DNA of 64,000 nucleotides from JBCBSZ01 sp039185015 (GTDB lineage: Bacteria > Actinomycetota > Acidimicrobiia > Acidimicrobiales > Poriferisodalaceae). The notes below the pieces were generated by a model. It saw nothing but the letters and a program-made list of their open reading frames with translations. It was not told the origin of the DNA and did not search any database. The stretch lies in contig JBCDAU010000005.1 in assembly GCA_039185015.1 (NCBI GenBank), positions 1 to 64,000 on the forward strand, written 5' to 3'. A program made the translations under genes and the position numbers. Positions within the stretch are counted from its first letter, which is position 1, and each line of letters begins with the position of its first letter. Positions 16,468 through 25,126 of this stretch are shown here, in pieces.

Positions 16468-18162
16468 ATGTCACGCCGCCTCGAGGTCGAGCTCACCAGC
16501 CAACGCGACGACGGAACTTGGACCTGGCGAGCCGCCGGTGCCAAGCAGCCGAAGGGCACGCTCGACGGAGCGTTGCTCTACGACGGCGTCGCTGCCGGCG
16601 ACGTCGTCCGAGTCGAGGCCGACTTCGACGTCGACGGCATCATCGTCACGTCGGTGCTCCCGCCCAAGAAGAAGCGCTCCGAGCCCGAACGACTCGAGCT
16701 GATCAGCTCGTCGTCCGAGGTCGTCGGTGTCACCACGCAGCTGGCCGGCCGACGTGGTGGTCGCGGGGACCGTCGCGATCGACGCGACCGAGACGATGAC
16801 GAGCGTGGTGGGCGGCGCCGTGAGCGGAAGCCCCGTGGTCGGGGCGGTGAGCGTCGCGAGCCCCGCCAGGAGCGCGAGCCGGCTCCGGAGCGTCCGAAGC
16901 CCAAGCGGCTCCGCCCCGGCAAGGCGCACCGGAACGCCTGGGTCGAGAGCCTGCCCGAGGAGCAGAAGCCCGTCGCCGAGCAGCTCGTGCTGGGCGGGAT
17001 CCCCGCGGTCCGCAAGGCCATCGACACCCAGAACTCCAAGGCCGCGCAGGACGGCAGCCCGCCGGTCAACGCCGAGCCGCTCCTGGCCATGGCCGAGCAG
17101 CTCCTCCCCCGCCTGCGCACGGCGGAGTGGATGGATCGCGCCGACGCAGCCAAGAAGTCGCTCGACGAGCTCGACCTGCGCGACCTCCGCAGCGTCGTGG
17201 TCGCCGCCGACGACTCGGCACGCACGGACGAGGCGCGAGCGCTCGCGCAGGAGCTCAAGGACGGCCTGTCCCAGCGCGTCGAGGCCGAGCACCAGACCTG
17301 GCTCGACGAGATCAACCAGCTGCTCGGCGACGGCCGCATCGTGCGTGCCCTGCGGGTCAGCTCCCGGCCGCCCAAGGCCGGTGCTCCCTTCCCGAAGGAG
17401 CTCGCCGACCGCATGGTCGAGCAGGCCAACGCCGCGCTGAGCGGCGAGGTCTCCCAGCAGCGCTGGGGTGCCGTCCTGGAGGCCGTGGCCTTCTCGCCTG
17501 TCCGGACGGCGGTCGAGCCCAGCCACCTCCCGGAGAACCCTGGCGACGAGCTCCAGGAGACGCTCAAGAAGATCGCCAGCCGCGTCCCGGAGATCGCCGG
17601 CAAGCTCGGGGTCACCCCCAGCCGCAACCGACGTCGTCGTCGCTCCGGGGGCTCGGGCGGTGGTGCGACCCCGCCACCGCCGCCGGCCAAGGGCGACGCC
17701 CCGGCTGCGCCGGCCGCCGAGCCCGAGGCGGAGGCCCCGGCTGTGCCGGCCGAGGCCACCCCCGACGCTGCTCCTGCAGTCGCTGCCGCTGCAGCACCGG
17801 AGCGCGAACCTGCTCCTGCGCCGGAGGCGGCTCCTGCACCCGAGCCCGAGGCGGAAGGAGCTCCTGCACCCGAGGCGGAGGCGGAGGCAGCTCCTGCACC
17901 CGAGCCCGAGGCAGCTCCTGCACCCGCACCCGAGCCCGAGGCGGAAGGAGCTCCTGCATCCGAGCCCGAGGCGGAGGCGGAAGGAGCTCCTGCACCCGAG
18001 GCGGAGGCGGAGGCTGCTCCTGCACCCGAGCCCGAGGCAGTTCCCGCACCCGAGCCCGAGGCGGAGGCCCCGTCCGCGCCGGAGTCCGAGGCTGCGCCGG
18101 AGCCGGAAGCCGACGCAGAGGCGACGCCCGAGACGGTGGCCGCCAGCGACGAGACCGCCTGA
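16468..18162 (+). CDS. Hypothetical protein: OB-like N-domain, helical middle, Ala/Pro/Glu repeat tail
   Basis: A 564-residue protein I cannot name. Residues 1-70 look like a small beta-barrel (TRAM/OB-like: LEVELTSQRDDG...GDVVRVEADFDVDG). Residues 90-150 are a highly charged Arg/Gly/Asp-rich linker (RGGRGDRRDRRDRDDDERGG), as in RNA-binding proteins. Residues about 150-385 are helical with many Trp/Glu. From about 395 the tail is Pro/Ala/Glu repeats. Possible role: RNA-associated scaffold; this is inference. ATG 16468 is preferred over GTG 16456. It converges on the Nudix gene (1 bp). Confidence 0.65.
   Translation: MSRRLEVELTSQRDDGTWTWRAAGAKQPKGTLDGALLYDGVAAGDVVRVEADFDVDGIIVTSVLPPKKKRSEPERLELISSSSEVVGVTTQLAGRRGGRGDRRDRRDRDDDERGGRRRERKPRGRGGERREPRQEREPAPERPKPKRLRPGKAHRNAWVESLPEEQKPVAEQLVLGGIPAVRKAIDTQNSKAAQDGSPPVNAEPLLAMAEQLLPRLRTAEWMDRADAAKKSLDELDLRDLRSVVVAADDSARTDEARALAQELKDGLSQRVEAEHQTWLDEINQLLGDGRIVRALRVSSRPPKAGAPFPKELADRMVEQANAALSGEVSQQRWGAVLEAVAFSPVRTAVEPSHLPENPGDELQETLKKIASRVPEIAGKLGVTPSRNRRRRRSGGSGGGATPPPPPAKGDAPAAPAAEPEAEAPAVPAEATPDAAPAVAAAAAPEREPAPAPEAAPAPEPEAEGAPAPEAEAEAAPAPEPEAAPAPAPEPEAEGAPASEPEAEAEGAPAPEAEAEAAPAPEPEAVPAPEPEAEAPSAPESEAAPEPEADAEATPETVAASDETA
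17829..18066 (+). repeat. In-frame tandem repeats encoding Ala-Pro-Glu units
   Basis: Irregular tandem units of the type GCTCCTGCACCCGAG CCCGAGGCGGAA recur about nine times, encoding variants of A-P-A-P-E-P-E-A-E. Near-identical DNA in neighbouring units points to recent slippage or unequal exchange, so copy number is likely to vary between strains. Confidence 0.85.
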
Positions 18163-18163
18163 G

Positions 18164-18574
18164 CTACTCCGCGATCGCCGGGATGATCCCGTGATCGTGC
18201 AGGAAGCCGGCCAAGCCATCCACGAGATCGAGCTCGGCGACCTCGTAGATCGACACCCACCGGGCCTCGGCAGCATCGGACGCCGCCTGTGGCTCGTTCT
18301 CGTCGAGCGGGGTGGCCACGAAGTCGAGGATCACGAAGTGGTGCTCGTCGGAGATGCGCTCCACCCAGCCGAGCAACTCGCCGCACACGACGGTCAGCCC
18401 GGTCTCCTCCTCGACCTCACGCACGACCGCAGCGGCGAGCAGCTCTCCGGGCTCGACTCGGCCGCCGGGCAACGACCACCGACCGATCTCCGGCGCCGTC
18501 GCGCGGCGAACCAGGAGTAGCGACTCCCCGGTGACGACCACCCCGCCGACGCAGATCTCCGGGCGGGCCGCCAC
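18164..18574 (-). CDS. Nudix hydrolase
   Basis: A 136-residue Nudix protein. The box runs from G-G-R-V-E-P-G-E (residue 38) to R-E-V-E-E-E-T-G-L, with the metal-binding glutamates in place. N-terminal I-C-V-G-G-V-V-V and L-L-L-V-R-R are the usual beta strands. Likely hydrolyses a nucleoside diphosphate derivative; substrate not readable. GTG start 18574. It ends a same-strand run with a GNAT gene 6 bp upstream. Confidence 0.92.
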   Translation of the reverse strand: MAARPEICVGGVVVTGESLLLVRRATAPEIGRWSLPGGRVEPGELLAAAVVREVEEETGLTVVCGELLGWVERISDEHHFVILDFVATPLDENEPQAASDAAEARWVSIYEVAELDLVDGLAGFLHDHGIIPAIAE

Positions 18575-18580
18575 CGACGT

Positions 18581-19060
18581 TCAGGCCTCGTGGTCGAGGA
18601 CGTGGTGGACGACGAGCGCTCGAGCGGTGAACCCGAAGGTCTCGAAGAAGTTCTTCGTCGACCGGTTCCCCGGCAGCGCCAGCGCGTCGATGCCCCGGCA
18701 TCCGCGATCGCGGCACCATTGGACCAGCGGCGTCATGATCTCCTCGCCGAGTCCGACGCCACGGGCGTCCGCCAGCACGAACAGGTCGCTGATGACGCCG
18801 AGGCGAGATCCGTCCCTGAGCTCCTCGGTGTGGGCGGCGCCGTAGCCGAGCGGCGTGCCGTCCAGCTCGCCGATGATCACCAACTCGTCCTCGTCCGCCA
18901 GCGAGGTGGCGAGGCTCTCGACGTAGGGAGCAGGCCGAGTCTCACGAACCGACCAGATCGGACCACCCCGTGCGTCCCGCTGCTCGTCGACCGCCTCGGC
19001 CGCCAGAGCGGCGAGCAGCGGAGCGTCCTCGGTGACAGCAGGACGCGCCGTCAGGTTCAC
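18581..19060 (-). CDS. GNAT family N-acetyltransferase
   Basis: A 159-residue GNAT. The acetyl-CoA site is seen as G-V-I-S-D-L-F-V-L-A-D-A-R-G-V-G-L-G-E-E-I, the V-x-x-x-x-R-G-x-G-x-x pattern, followed by L-A-L-P-G-N-R-S-T-K-N-F-F-E-T-F-G-F, the usual motif B. Substrate unknown. GTG start at 19060 overlaps the stop of the upstream gene by 4 bp (GTGA), so it is translationally coupled. Confidence 0.9.
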   Translation of the reverse strand: MNLTARPAVTEDAPLLAALAAEAVDEQRDARGGPIWSVRETRPAPYVESLATSLADEDELVIIGELDGTPLGYGAAHTEELRDGSRLGVISDLFVLADARGVGLGEEIMTPLVQWCRDRGCRGIDALALPGNRSTKNFFETFGFTARALVVHHVLDHEA

Positions 19061-19569
19061 GAGACCTCGCCCCGCAGCTGGGCGACTCGGTGGAGGATCG
19101 TGCGCCGGCCGCGGTTGGAGCTCTCGTAGCGCTCGATCGAGGCCAGCGCGTCGTCGTCGAGCGCATCGAGGCGCGGCACCACCTGCACGGCGGACAACGA
19201 GTCGTAGTCGGGGATCGGCAGCTCGTCCGCCGCGAGCGCCTGCCCCTGCTCGGCTCGCGCCGTGGGCAGGTCGACAACGGGGGCGAGCGGCGCCTCGTCG
19301 TCCTCGTCCGCCGTCGCAGACGAGGACCCGCTCGTCGGGAGGAGTCCCAGCGGATCCAGGCCCCGGGCCCGCAGCTCGTCGAGCACGCTGGGGAGCTGCC
19401 GGCGGGCCTGGGTCACGGCGAACTGCCCGATCGACCGGGCGGTGAGCACCTGCATCCCGAGATGACGTCGCCCAGCGTCGGCGAGCTCCGGGAAGCGCGA
19501 TCGGATCTCCAGGGCGGCACCGACCGGCGCGTAGAGCACGAGGTCGAGCGGATCAAGATCGCGGCTCAC
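19057..19569 (-). CDS. Conserved hypothetical protein, actinobacterial C-terminal helix motif
   Basis: A 170-residue protein of unknown function. The N-terminus reads D-L-V-L-Y-A-P-V-G-A-A-L-E-I-R-S-R-F-P; the middle is acidic and Ser-rich. The C-terminal roughly 45 residues (PIPDYDSLSAVQVVPRLDAL ... IERYESSNRGRRTILHRV) resemble a short helical motif I know from other actinobacterial proteins of envelope or lipid-body type. Overlaps by 4 bp both its upstream and downstream genes, forming a coupled operon (acidic zinc ribbon, this protein, GNAT). Confidence 0.6.
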   Translation of the reverse strand: MSRDLDPLDLVLYAPVGAALEIRSRFPELADAGRRHLGMQVLTARSIGQFAVTQARRQLPSVLDELRARGLDPLGLLPTSGSSSATADEDDEAPLAPVVDLPTARAEQGQALAADELPIPDYDSLSAVQVVPRLDALDDDALASIERYESSNRGRRTILHRVAQLRGEVS

Positions 19570-20045
19570 AGGGGTGAGAGCTCTCCGACCGCTCCGCAGT
19601 GGGGGCAGACCGCATCGGTCAGGTCATCGAACTGCGCAGCGCTGACGAGGAGGAAGCAGCTCCCGCAGATCAGGTCCCCGGTCTTCGTGGCGATCTCCGC
19701 GCTGACGGCGACCTGGGCGCCGTCCTCATCCTCGTCGTCGTCTTCGTACTCGTCCTCGGGGTTGACGAGGCGATCACGGAGGATCTGGTCGAGATCTTCC
19801 TCGACGTCGTCCTCCTCGTCGTCGTCCTCCTCCTCACCCGACCGCTTGCGCTTCTTCGTGGCGTCGGTGGCGCCGCTGTCCTCGTCGTCGGTGGCGGCGT
19901 CTTCGGCGTCGCCGTCGGCCGCATCGTCGTCGTCGCCGTCATCGATCTCGAGTTCGTCGTCCTCGAGATCGTCGTCGTCCAGCTCGTCATCGTCGAGCTC
20001 GTCGTCGAGGTCGGGATCTTCGTTGTCCAGCTCGTCGTCGGCCAT
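19566..20045 (-). CDS. Very acidic protein with C-terminal zinc ribbon (DUF4193-like)
   Basis: A 159-residue protein. Residues 1-100 are extremely acidic (runs such as DDELDDDELDDDDLEDDELE) interrupted by one basic patch K-K-R-K-R. The C-terminus has I-C-G-S-C-F-L-L-V ... A-V-C-P-H-C-G-A-V-G, a four-cysteine zinc ribbon like DUF4193 actinobacterial proteins. Possible roles: RNA polymerase or nucleic-acid mimicry; inference only. ATG 20045 chosen as the start of the acidic region. First gene of a coupled operon. Confidence 0.65.
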   Translation of the reverse strand: MADDELDNEDPDLDDELDDDELDDDDLEDDELEIDDGDDDDAADGDAEDAATDDEDSGATDATKKRKRSGEEEDDDEEDDVEEDLDQILRDRLVNPEDEYEDDDEDEDGAQVAVSAEIATKTGDLICGSCFLLVSAAQFDDLTDAVCPHCGAVGELSPL

Positions 20046-20144
20046 CTCAGACTCGGTTCGGGGGGTGTGGGGGCGGAGCATACACACACCGCCTTCGTCC
20101 GCCACCCACCACGCAGATGCGCGGGGCGCGAACGCTCATTTGGC

Positions 20145-21746
20145 TCATTCGGCGGGTCGTCGTCCCTCGAGGCGTCGCTCCGATTCGAGACGGCCGAGCT
20201 CGGCCTCGCTGCGGTCGAGGTAGCGGAGCATGTCGGCGACGATCCGATGTCCGGCTTCACGCTCGATGCGGTCCGCCATCTGCTGCACCACGTCCCGATA
20301 GGCCGGGTGACCGTGCGGTGCGCTGCGCAGCTCGATCATGTGCATCGCCTCGCGGGCGTTGAACTGCATGACGTAGCGGACCCGGTGCGCCATCGGCACC
20401 GCATAGGACGCTGCGCTCGGGAGGTCGTCGGCGAGCGCGTCGTGCAGGTCGGCCGCGATGCCGATCGCCTCGTCGAAGTCGGCGGTGAGCCCGGCCTCGT
20501 CGACGACGAGGGGACGGACGTAGCCGTGCCGAGTCGTGAGCCGCTGCCATTCGATCGTGAGCATCCGATGACGCTGGAGGTCGCGAAACGCCCCGTAGTC
20601 GGACAGGACGTCGAAGCGATAGTCGGTCCGCTCGAGCGCTCGACCCGGCTTGTGGCGCCGGTTGCCCCGCTCCCCCACGTAGGCCCGCACGATGCGGGCG
20701 CGATCGTCCGCGCTCATCGCCCGGACCTGCTCGACGATCTGGTGCTCGGGGAGCGTCGCGTGGGCGTAGAGCATGGCGGCGATCAGCTTGATCTCGCCGT
20801 CCGGGTCGTGGTCGAGGAGGGTGACCGTGTCGGCCGATGCTGGCTCCACGCCGCGGAGCAGCTCGCCGGCGATCTCGTCCATCGCCTCACGGTTGTTCTG
20901 GAGGTAGTCGGTCCAGGCGCCGCCCCGATCAGGGAGGTCGACGCGCCGCAGGAACGACGGGATGATCTTGCGGAGCTCGCCGAGCATCAGGTCGGCGTAG
21001 TACCTCGCTTCGGGCAGCGGGTGGGCTCGCATCCGGAGCAGCAGGGCCTCGTAGCCCTGCCCGGTTCCATAGATCCCGACGTTGGAGAGGGCCGCAGCCG
21101 GCAGCAGGCCACGGACGGCATCGAAGCTCCGGGCCCGGATGGCCCGGCGATGCGCCATCTCGGAGGTGCCGGGTGCTGCCGGGTGCTCACGTCGGAGGTG
21201 GTCCTGGATACGGGGCACCAGCGAGGCGTACGCGTCGAAGACCCGATCGAGATCGCCGACGTAGCGGGCACCGAGCGAGCTCGACAGCACCTCGGGCGGA
21301 CGGTGGTAGCGGTAGCGGCCACCGATGCGCTCGTCGTAGCTGAGGTAACGGGTCGACTGCTCGAGGTACGACATGAGCCGACCCCACTCGAGCACCTTGG
21401 TCAACAGGTTGGAGGCCTGCTCACACGCGAGGTGGACGCCGCCGAGCTGGGCGACCGAGTCGTCCCCGTAGTCGAAGAACACGCGCTCGTAGAGCTCCTC
21501 GGCCCGCCGCATGCCGATGGCGGCGTCGACGGTCTGATCGCCGGTCGTGTCGAGCTCGTCGACGAACTCGTCGAGGAAGAGGCGACGCAGGCTCTTGTGG
21601 GTTCGCGAGTACCGGGCGAAGAGCGCGCCCTTCACGACCTCGGGCAGGTTGACCAGGCCGAAGACGGGTTGGTCGAGGTTCGTGAAGTACGGCCGAAGCA
21701 CATCTCGTTCTTCGGGCGTGAAGCTCTCGACGGCGTAGCTCGTCAC
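20145..21746 (-). CDS. Long ThyX-like (FAD-dependent thymidylate synthase family) protein
   Basis: A 533-residue protein made of two ThyX-like halves. The first half keeps the C-terminal part of the ThyX signature, S-x4-S-x-R-Y (SYLEQSTRY, residues 126-134), but has W-G-R where R-H-R is expected. The second half keeps R-H-R (392-394) but not S-x4-S. Classical ThyX is a roughly 230-residue tetramer, so this is a duplicated, diverged relative; whether it makes dTMP is open. GTG 21746 is chosen because GGAGGG lies 6 nt upstream. Single gene, 102 bp from the next. Confidence 0.8.
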   Translation of the reverse strand: MTSYAVESFTPEERDVLRPYFTNLDQPVFGLVNLPEVVKGALFARYSRTHKSLRRLFLDEFVDELDTTGDQTVDAAIGMRRAEELYERVFFDYGDDSVAQLGGVHLACEQASNLLTKVLEWGRLMSYLEQSTRYLSYDERIGGRYRYHRPPEVLSSSLGARYVGDLDRVFDAYASLVPRIQDHLRREHPAAPGTSEMAHRRAIRARSFDAVRGLLPAAALSNVGIYGTGQGYEALLLRMRAHPLPEARYYADLMLGELRKIIPSFLRRVDLPDRGGAWTDYLQNNREAMDEIAGELLRGVEPASADTVTLLDHDPDGEIKLIAAMLYAHATLPEHQIVEQVRAMSADDRARIVRAYVGERGNRRHKPGRALERTDYRFDVLSDYGAFRDLQRHRMLTIEWQRLTTRHGYVRPLVVDEAGLTADFDEAIGIAADLHDALADDLPSAASYAVPMAHRVRYVMQFNAREAMHMIELRSAPHGHPAYRDVVQQMADRIEREAGHRIVADMLRYLDRSEAELGRLESERRLEGRRPAE

Positions 21747-21848
21747 GCGTCCCTCCGGCCGGGGCAGTGCGTTCGGCGGCACGGCGTCAGGGTAGGAGGC
21801 GGGCCACCGTGGACCGCGGATGGGTGGAAGCCGCCGCACGGCGGGGCG

Positions 21849-22454
21849 TCAGACGACGACGACCAGCGCATCGGGCTCGACCTCGACCTCGATCATGGAT
21901 GCCCGACCCACCGTCGTGCCGTCGAGTCGCACCCGCAGGGGGCGAGGGAACGTCCAACTGTGGGACCCCTTCCGGCGGATGGAGATGGCCGGGTGCGGGA
22001 CGTGGCTGGCGCTCGGCAACCGCCGCCAGGCGACGTAACGGTCGCGGGCGCTCATGCCCTCGCAGAGCACCGCATCGAGCAGGCCGTCGTTGGGGTGGGC
22101 GCGCCTCGACACGTCCCAGGTACCGACGAACTCCGCGTTGGCGACGACCAGCACGGGACCCCACCACCACCCGCGATGGGCGACGAGATGCGACACGAAC
22201 CGGTGCTCGACACCATCGAGACGCACGTGCGCGAGATCGACGGGGAAGTGATGGGCATCGTCGGAGTCGAGCCGTGACGGCACCGTCGTGGCGCCGAGCG
22301 TTCGGTGGAGGTCGCCGCCGCCCAGACCGACGACCGGTGGGTCACGGTCGGATCGGTCGGCGCAGGAGAGGATCTCTGCGTCCGTGGCAGCGATCGGCGC
22401 GCCCTCCGGGAGCCGTCCGCTCCACCCCCAGTCCTCGCCCTTCCTGATCGTCAC
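21849..22454 (-). CDS. Diacylglycerol/lipid kinase (YegS)-like C-terminal domain protein
   Basis: A 201-residue protein. Its second half resembles the C-terminal beta-sandwich of DgkB/YegS lipid kinases: V-L-V-V-A-N-A-E-F-V-G-T-W, then A-H-P-N-D-G-L-L-D-A-V-L, and a final R-V-R-L-D-G-T-T-V-G strand. The catalytic N-terminal domain with G-G-D-G-T is absent; only a short region with L-G-G-G-D-L remains. So it is either a cut-down, non-catalytic relative or a binding protein. GTG 22454 overlaps the helicase stop by 4 bp; last gene of the tat-helY operon. Confidence 0.6.
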   Translation of the reverse strand: MTIRKGEDWGWSGRLPEGAPIAATDAEILSCADRSDRDPPVVGLGGGDLHRTLGATTVPSRLDSDDAHHFPVDLAHVRLDGVEHRFVSHLVAHRGWWWGPVLVVANAEFVGTWDVSRRAHPNDGLLDAVLCEGMSARDRYVAWRRLPSASHVPHPAISIRRKGSHSWTFPRPLRVRLDGTTVGRASMIEVEVEPDALVVVV

Positions 22455-25126
22455 GACGGGTCGGCGTCGCCCACCCCGGCGTGGTCGGCGGTCGGATCCG
22501 CCGGCTCGGCCGTGGCACGGCCCGGATCGGACGCGGGATCCTCGACCCTGGTCGCCGCGACGAGATCTCGGTCGAGCGCCTGTGCGGTGCGACGGGCCGT
22601 GGCCGCGAGCGGCGAGGGCGCGATGGTGCCGATCTGACGGAGCAGGTCGATGACGAGCCGGGCCGAGCGGACGAAGTCGCCGGGCGAGAGCAGTCGCCGG
22701 TCGAGCACCTCGCTCAGGTTGAGGCCCAGCATCCACCCATCGATGATCGGGACGAAGCCAGGGTCGGGCGGACGCGTCTCACCGAGACCGGACCGACGCT
22801 CGAAGTCTGCGATGTCGGCGGCGATCGATGCCACGTCGTCGAAGCGGCGGCCGAGCTCGTCGGAGGGGAACCACGGCTCCGGGGGTGGATCGGGCGATCG
22901 ATGCTCGTAGACGAAGCACGACACGAGCGCGGCGAGGCTGGCCTGGTCGAGCCCGTCGAGCAGTCCGGCATCGATGGCCTCGGCCACCAGCAGGTCGGAC
23001 TCGTGGTAGATCCCGGCGAGCATCTGCCCACGATCCGTCAGGGCCCAGCCGTCGAGAAAGTGCCGGCGTTGGAGCTCGCTCTCGACGCGATCGAACCGGT
23101 CGACGAGGTCGTCGGCGCTCGCGGCGATCCGTCGATCGAGGGCGAGGAGGTCCTCGTCGAGCCGTCCGAGACGGCGGACCTGCCGCCGGTCCGGTCCGCT
23201 CAGCCGCTCGCGGTCCCGGTCAGCGCTGCCGGTGCGGTGGTAGTGCCGCGCGGGACCGTGGCGAGCCAGCCGACGGCCGAGCTCGCGCCTGGCCTCGGCC
23301 GAACCGGGATCGAAGGGCGAGGGCAGCTCGACCTCACCGAGGGTCTCGGGCACCGAGCGCAGGTCGGCCGCGGAGAATCGCCGTGTGCGAGCGCGCCGGT
23401 CGACGGCGTTGACGACGAGCCCGTCCTTGCGGGTGGAGGTCGACAACACGACGACCGGGCGACCGTCGACCACCACGACGGAGCCGGGGCGGACCGAGGA
23501 CAGCACCTCGTCCACGCCGTCCACGACACCGGGCTCCTCGGTGGGCCCGGACCGCCGACCACGGCCGCCGAGCGTGCGGAGGGCCTCGTCGACGGCCGCC
23601 TCGTCGCCGAGACGCTCGACGAGTCCCTCCTGCACGCCCGCTCGCTCCTCGGCGAGCCGGTCCCGGCGGCGCCGGAGCCGAACGAGCTGACCGTCGGCCT
23701 GGAACTGCGCCAGGCTGCGACCCAGGACCGTGCGAGCGCCGTCGCGGTCGTGGTTCGAGACGAGGTTGGCGACCATGTTGTAGGTCGGCCGGAACGCGGA
23801 TCGCAGCTCGAAGTCGCGACTCGATGCGAGTCGAGCGAGGTCCTCGAAGCGGAGGAAGCGGTTCCAGCAGACGACCGCCTCGCCCGCTACGTCGATGCCG
23901 CGACGACCGGCGCGTCCGGTCAGCTGGGTGTACTCCCCCGCCGTCAACGGTGAGTGCCCGTCGCCGCGGAACTTCGACAGCGACTCGATCACGACCGAGC
24001 GGGCCGGGAGATTGACGCCCATGGCGAGGGTCTCGGTGGCGAACACCACACCGAGGAGCCCCTCGGCGAAGCACTCCTCGACCGCCTCCTTCATCGGCGG
24101 CACGAGGCCGGCGTGGTGGGCACCGATGCCCTGCTCGAGTTGGCGGCGCCATTGCGGGACCTCGAGCGCCTCGAGCGTTGCATCGTCGAGACCGGCGAGA
24201 TGCCGATCGACGATCTCGTTGATCGCCTCGGCGTGCGGCCGATCGACCAGTCGGATGCCGGCCTGGGCAACCGCGCGGGCGGCCTCGTCGCAGCCCGCGC
24301 GGCTGAACACGAAGTAGATCGCCGGCAGCAGGCGCTCGTGGGCGAGCTCCTCGATCGTCTCGACCCGTCGAGCGGCGAAGAGCCGGGAGTTCCGGCTCCG
24401 GCCCGAGCCGGCGGACTCCGCCCGCTCCAGGAAGTCCTGAGTGCGGCGGATCGGCCGGCCGCGCTCGTCGACGACGTCGAAGAGGCGCAGGCGGCCGGTC
24501 GCCTTGTCGCCGACGAGCAGGTGGTTCCGGAGCGGGACCGGTCGCCGATGCTCAGTGACCACGCCGGCGTCGCCTCTGACGGCGGTGAGCCACGCCCCGA
24601 TCTCATCGGCGTTCGACACGGTGGCGGACAGGCACACGAGCTGGACCGCCCGATCGACCTGGACGATCACCTCTTCCCAGACCGGACCGCGGTACGGATC
24701 CATCAGGTAGTGGATCTCGTCGAGCACGACGACGCCGAGATCGCGGAGCTGCTCGGAGCCCGCGTAGATCATGTTGCGAAGCACCTCGGTGGTCATCACG
24801 ACCACCTCGGCATCGGGGCGCAGCACGTTGTCGCCGGTCATGAGCCCGACGCGCTCGCGACCGAACAGCTCGCCGAGATCGTGGAGCTTCTGGTTCGACA
24901 GCGCCTTGATGGGCGTCGTGTAGAAGGTCCGTCGACCGGCGGCCAGGGCGCGACCGATGGCGTGCTCGGCGACCAGCGTCTTCCCCGAGCTCGTCGGCGC
25001 CGCGACGAGCACCGAACGGCCGCTGTCGACGTGGTCGATCGCTTCGCGCTGGAACCGGTCGGGTTCGATGCCGCGACGTCGTGCGACGTCCGGAGCCGCC
25101 TCGGACCGGTCTGCGGGCTCGCTCAC
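22451..25126 (-). CDS. helY: Ski2/Mtr4-type DEAD/DEAH-box RNA helicase (HelY)
   Basis: An 891-residue superfamily 2 helicase of the actinobacterial HelY group, related to Mtr4/Ski2 RNA helicases. Walker A A-P-T-S-S-G-K-T (43-50), motif Ia T-P-I-K-A-L-S-N-Q-K, Walker B D-E-I-H-Y-L (136-141), motif III S-A-T-V-S-N and motif VI Q-L-T-G-R-A-G-R-R-G-I-D are all intact; the C-terminal third is the Arg-rich helical region of the family. Likely role is RNA unwinding in turnover or processing. It overlaps tatC and the lipid-kinase-like gene by 4 bp each, so all are co-translated. Confidence 0.93.
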   Translation of the reverse strand: MSEPADRSEAAPDVARRRGIEPDRFQREAIDHVDSGRSVLVAAPTSSGKTLVAEHAIGRALAAGRRTFYTTPIKALSNQKLHDLGELFGRERVGLMTGDNVLRPDAEVVVMTTEVLRNMIYAGSEQLRDLGVVVLDEIHYLMDPYRGPVWEEVIVQVDRAVQLVCLSATVSNADEIGAWLTAVRGDAGVVTEHRRPVPLRNHLLVGDKATGRLRLFDVVDERGRPIRRTQDFLERAESAGSGRSRNSRLFAARRVETIEELAHERLLPAIYFVFSRAGCDEAARAVAQAGIRLVDRPHAEAINEIVDRHLAGLDDATLEALEVPQWRRQLEQGIGAHHAGLVPPMKEAVEECFAEGLLGVVFATETLAMGVNLPARSVVIESLSKFRGDGHSPLTAGEYTQLTGRAGRRGIDVAGEAVVCWNRFLRFEDLARLASSRDFELRSAFRPTYNMVANLVSNHDRDGARTVLGRSLAQFQADGQLVRLRRRRDRLAEERAGVQEGLVERLGDEAAVDEALRTLGGRGRRSGPTEEPGVVDGVDEVLSSVRPGSVVVVDGRPVVVLSTSTRKDGLVVNAVDRRARTRRFSAADLRSVPETLGEVELPSPFDPGSAEARRELGRRLARHGPARHYHRTGSADRDRERLSGPDRRQVRRLGRLDEDLLALDRRIAASADDLVDRFDRVESELQRRHFLDGWALTDRGQMLAGIYHESDLLVAEAIDAGLLDGLDQASLAALVSCFVYEHRSPDPPPEPWFPSDELGRRFDDVASIAADIADFERRSGLGETRPPDPGFVPIIDGWMLGLNLSEVLDRRLLSPGDFVRSARLVIDLLRQIGTIAPSPLAATARRTAQALDRDLVAATRVEDPASDPGRATAEPADPTADHAGVGDADPS

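Noticed and set aside
19599..22277. An 892-codon plus-strand open frame over the acidic protein and ThyX-like gene.
   Set aside because: Val/Glu/Asp-rich shadow with no domain; the minus-strand genes show real motifs and ribosome-binding sites.
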